17,540 nucleotides of DNA, from assembly GCA_027494015.1 (NCBI GenBank), contig JAOSJP010000017.1, forward strand, positions 1 to 17,540. Reading direction: 5' to 3'. Both the position numbers and the translations under genes were made by a program. Numbering within the stretch: position 1 is the stretch's first letter; every line of letters starts with the position of its first letter. Positions 16,456 to 17,540 of this stretch are shown piece after piece. The notes beneath the pieces are model-generated. The model was not told where the DNA came from. It made no database searches and saw only the letters and a program-made list of their open reading frames with translations. The stretch comes from Anaerolineae bacterium (lineage in GTDB: Bacteria > Chloroflexota > Anaerolineae > Aggregatilineales > Aggregatilineaceae).

Positions 16456-17540
16456 ATGAACCAGACACAATTCCAGTCGCTGCTGGAGCGGCAGATCGGC
16501 AAGGGACACATCAAGAACATCGTCGCGCGCGTGCAGTCGAGAGATAGCCGGATTGATCTGGCTGGCGCTGCCGGTGTTGCCGATGCCCAAGGACGGGTGG
16601 CGATGACACCAGACACACCCTACTTCATCGCCAGCATCAGCAAGATGTACACCGCTGCCATGATCATGAGCCTGCACGAGCAAGGCTCGCTCGATCTCGA
16701 TCACACGGTGTCCACCTATCTGCCTGCCGCGCTGGTAGACGGCATTCACGTCTACAAGGGAAACGACTACAGCCATCGGCTGAAAGTGTATCAGTTGTTG
16801 AGCCAGACATCCGGCCTGCCGGACTACTATGAAGACAAGCCGCAGGGTGGTCACAGCCTGTACGACGACCTCAAGCGCGGCGCGCCCGATCGAGCTTACA
16901 GCACGGAGGAAATGATCGCCCTTGTGCGCACCATCCTGCCCAAATTTGAGCCAGATGCCAGAAATGGAACGAAGTCTCATTATTCAGACACAAACTATCA
17001 TTTGCTCGGCGCGATTATCGAAGCTGTCACTGGGAAGCCCTACGCGGAGAACTTGCTGCAGACGATCTGTGAGCCGCTTGATTTGCGGCACACCTACGCT
17101 TTTGACGCGAGCCGACCGCCCCGCGATACCCCACCGGCAACCCTCTACTTCAAAGATCGGGCGTTGAACCTGCCGCTGCTTTTCTCGTCCTGGGTGGCTG
17201 AGGGCGGCATTGTCACCACCGCCGCCGAAAGTCTGACCTTTCTGCGCGCATTCCTTGACGGAAAGCTTTTCGACAAGAAGCACTTCGAGCGCATGACCCA
17301 CCAGTGGAACAGTGTCTTCTTCCCGCTGCAATACGGCTACGGTATGATGCGCTTCAAAATGTCGCGCATCCTGTCACCGTTTCAGCCGGTGCCGGAATTG
17401 ATCGGACATTCCGGCTCAACAGGATCGTTCGCCTTCTACAGCCCGGAGCGCGATCTGTACTTTGCCGGCACTGTCAATCAGGCGGCGACACGGAGCAAGC
17501 CTTTTCGGCTGATGCTGCAAATCGCCAACCGGCTGAAATC
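16456..17540 (+). CDS. Beta-lactamase-family serine hydrolase, cut by the window edge
   Basis: At least 361 residues, open at the right edge without a stop. The family is class C beta-lactamase / penicillin-binding-protein-like (PF00144). SxxK appears as SISK with nucleophile Ser60 and Lys63. The second motif is YSDTNYHLLG (Tyr-Ser-Asp in place of the classical Tyr-x-Asn, common in esterase-type members), and the third is GHSGSTGSF (HxG, in place of KTG). LSQTSGLPDYY and WVAEGGIVTTAAE are the usual surrounding landmarks. There is no signal peptide or membrane span, so a cytoplasmic esterase or peptidase is more likely than a true beta-lactamase. The start at 16456 has GAGG at 16442-16445. Codon choice is slightly less GC-biased than in recD2. 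Catalytic role certain in kind, substrate unknown. Confidence 0.88.
   Translation, partial: MNQTQFQSLLERQIGKGHIKNIVARVQSRDSRIDLAGAAGVADAQGRVAMTPDTPYFIASISKMYTAAMIMSLHEQGSLDLDHTVSTYLPAALVDGIHVYKGNDYSHRLKVYQLLSQTSGLPDYYEDKPQGGHSLYDDLKRGAPDRAYSTEEMIALVRTILPKFEPDARNGTKSHYSDTNYHLLGAIIEAVTGKPYAENLLQTICEPLDLRHTYAFDASRPPRDTPPATLYFKDRALNLPLLFSSWVAEGGIVTTAAESLTFLRAFLDGKLFDKKHFERMTHQWNSVFFPLQYGYGMMRFKMSRILSPFQPVPELIGHSGSTGSFAFYSPERDLYFAGTVNQAATRSKPFRLMLQIANRLK

Overview
The window looks like a high-GC chromosomal segment of a Chloroflexota bacterium (Anaerolineae-like). This is an inference from style, not from a marker gene. The clues are a eukaryotic-type Ser/Thr kinase with a Thr/Pro-rich linker, an orphan HerA/FtsK-type ATPase, a RecD2 helicase, a REP-associated tyrosine transposase, and spacers packed with GTAGGGG-type palindromes and GC-rich nested inverted repeats. 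No RNA gene and no CRISPR array was found.

Layout. 1-1149: imperfect inverted repeat, then a secreted PF00756-type esterase broken by one frameshift near 855-860. 1317-1895: RAYT (Y1/HUH) transposase that carries a perfect GTAG-type palindrome inside its own reading frame. 1976-4627: HerA/FtsK-type ATPase with a proline-rich linker and C-terminal coiled coil. 4628-5033: spacer with a composite inverted-repeat element, then a possible promoter. 5034-7628: membrane Ser/Thr kinase with a duplicated four-cysteine outer domain. 7629-8623: a 1-kb non-coding stretch with a GTAG palindrome and four tandem ~205-bp repeat units. 8624-9310: short-chain dehydrogenase (SDR) lacking its C-terminus. 9400-10530: remnant of a DDE insertion sequence. 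11046-12720: aldo/keto reductase and a second SDR with overlapping start and stop. 13137-13931, minus strand: alpha/beta hydrolase. 13950-14157: another composite repeat and a possible promoter. 14158-16368: RecD2. 16456 to the window end: cytoplasmic beta-lactamase-like serine hydrolase, cut by the window edge.

Two things stand out. First, the spacers share one repeat family: the same ~21-bp end and 10-bp CCTCAYCCCC / GGGGRTGAGG arms occur around different hairpin cores (AGACTTCCGAAGTCT type, CCCCCTCTCCGT type, GTAGGGGCG REP type), in single copies and as a tandem array. Second, three stretches of extreme poly-G/poly-C (9306-9375, 10476-10936, 12721-12860; the longest run is 73 G) each cut off a protein-coding gene before its conserved C-terminus, and homopolymer frameshifts accumulate on approach to one of them. 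These look like sequencing or gap-filling artefacts rather than biology, so the gene ends and adjacency there should not be trusted.

Functionally, the SDR, aldo/keto reductase, SDR and alpha/beta hydrolase look like an NAD(P)-dependent carbonyl/alcohol metabolic cluster with unknown substrate. The kinase and HerA-like ATPase are neighbours, but separate transcription is likely because a repeat element and a possible promoter lie between them. RecD2 and the serine hydrolase are independent housekeeping or accessory genes.
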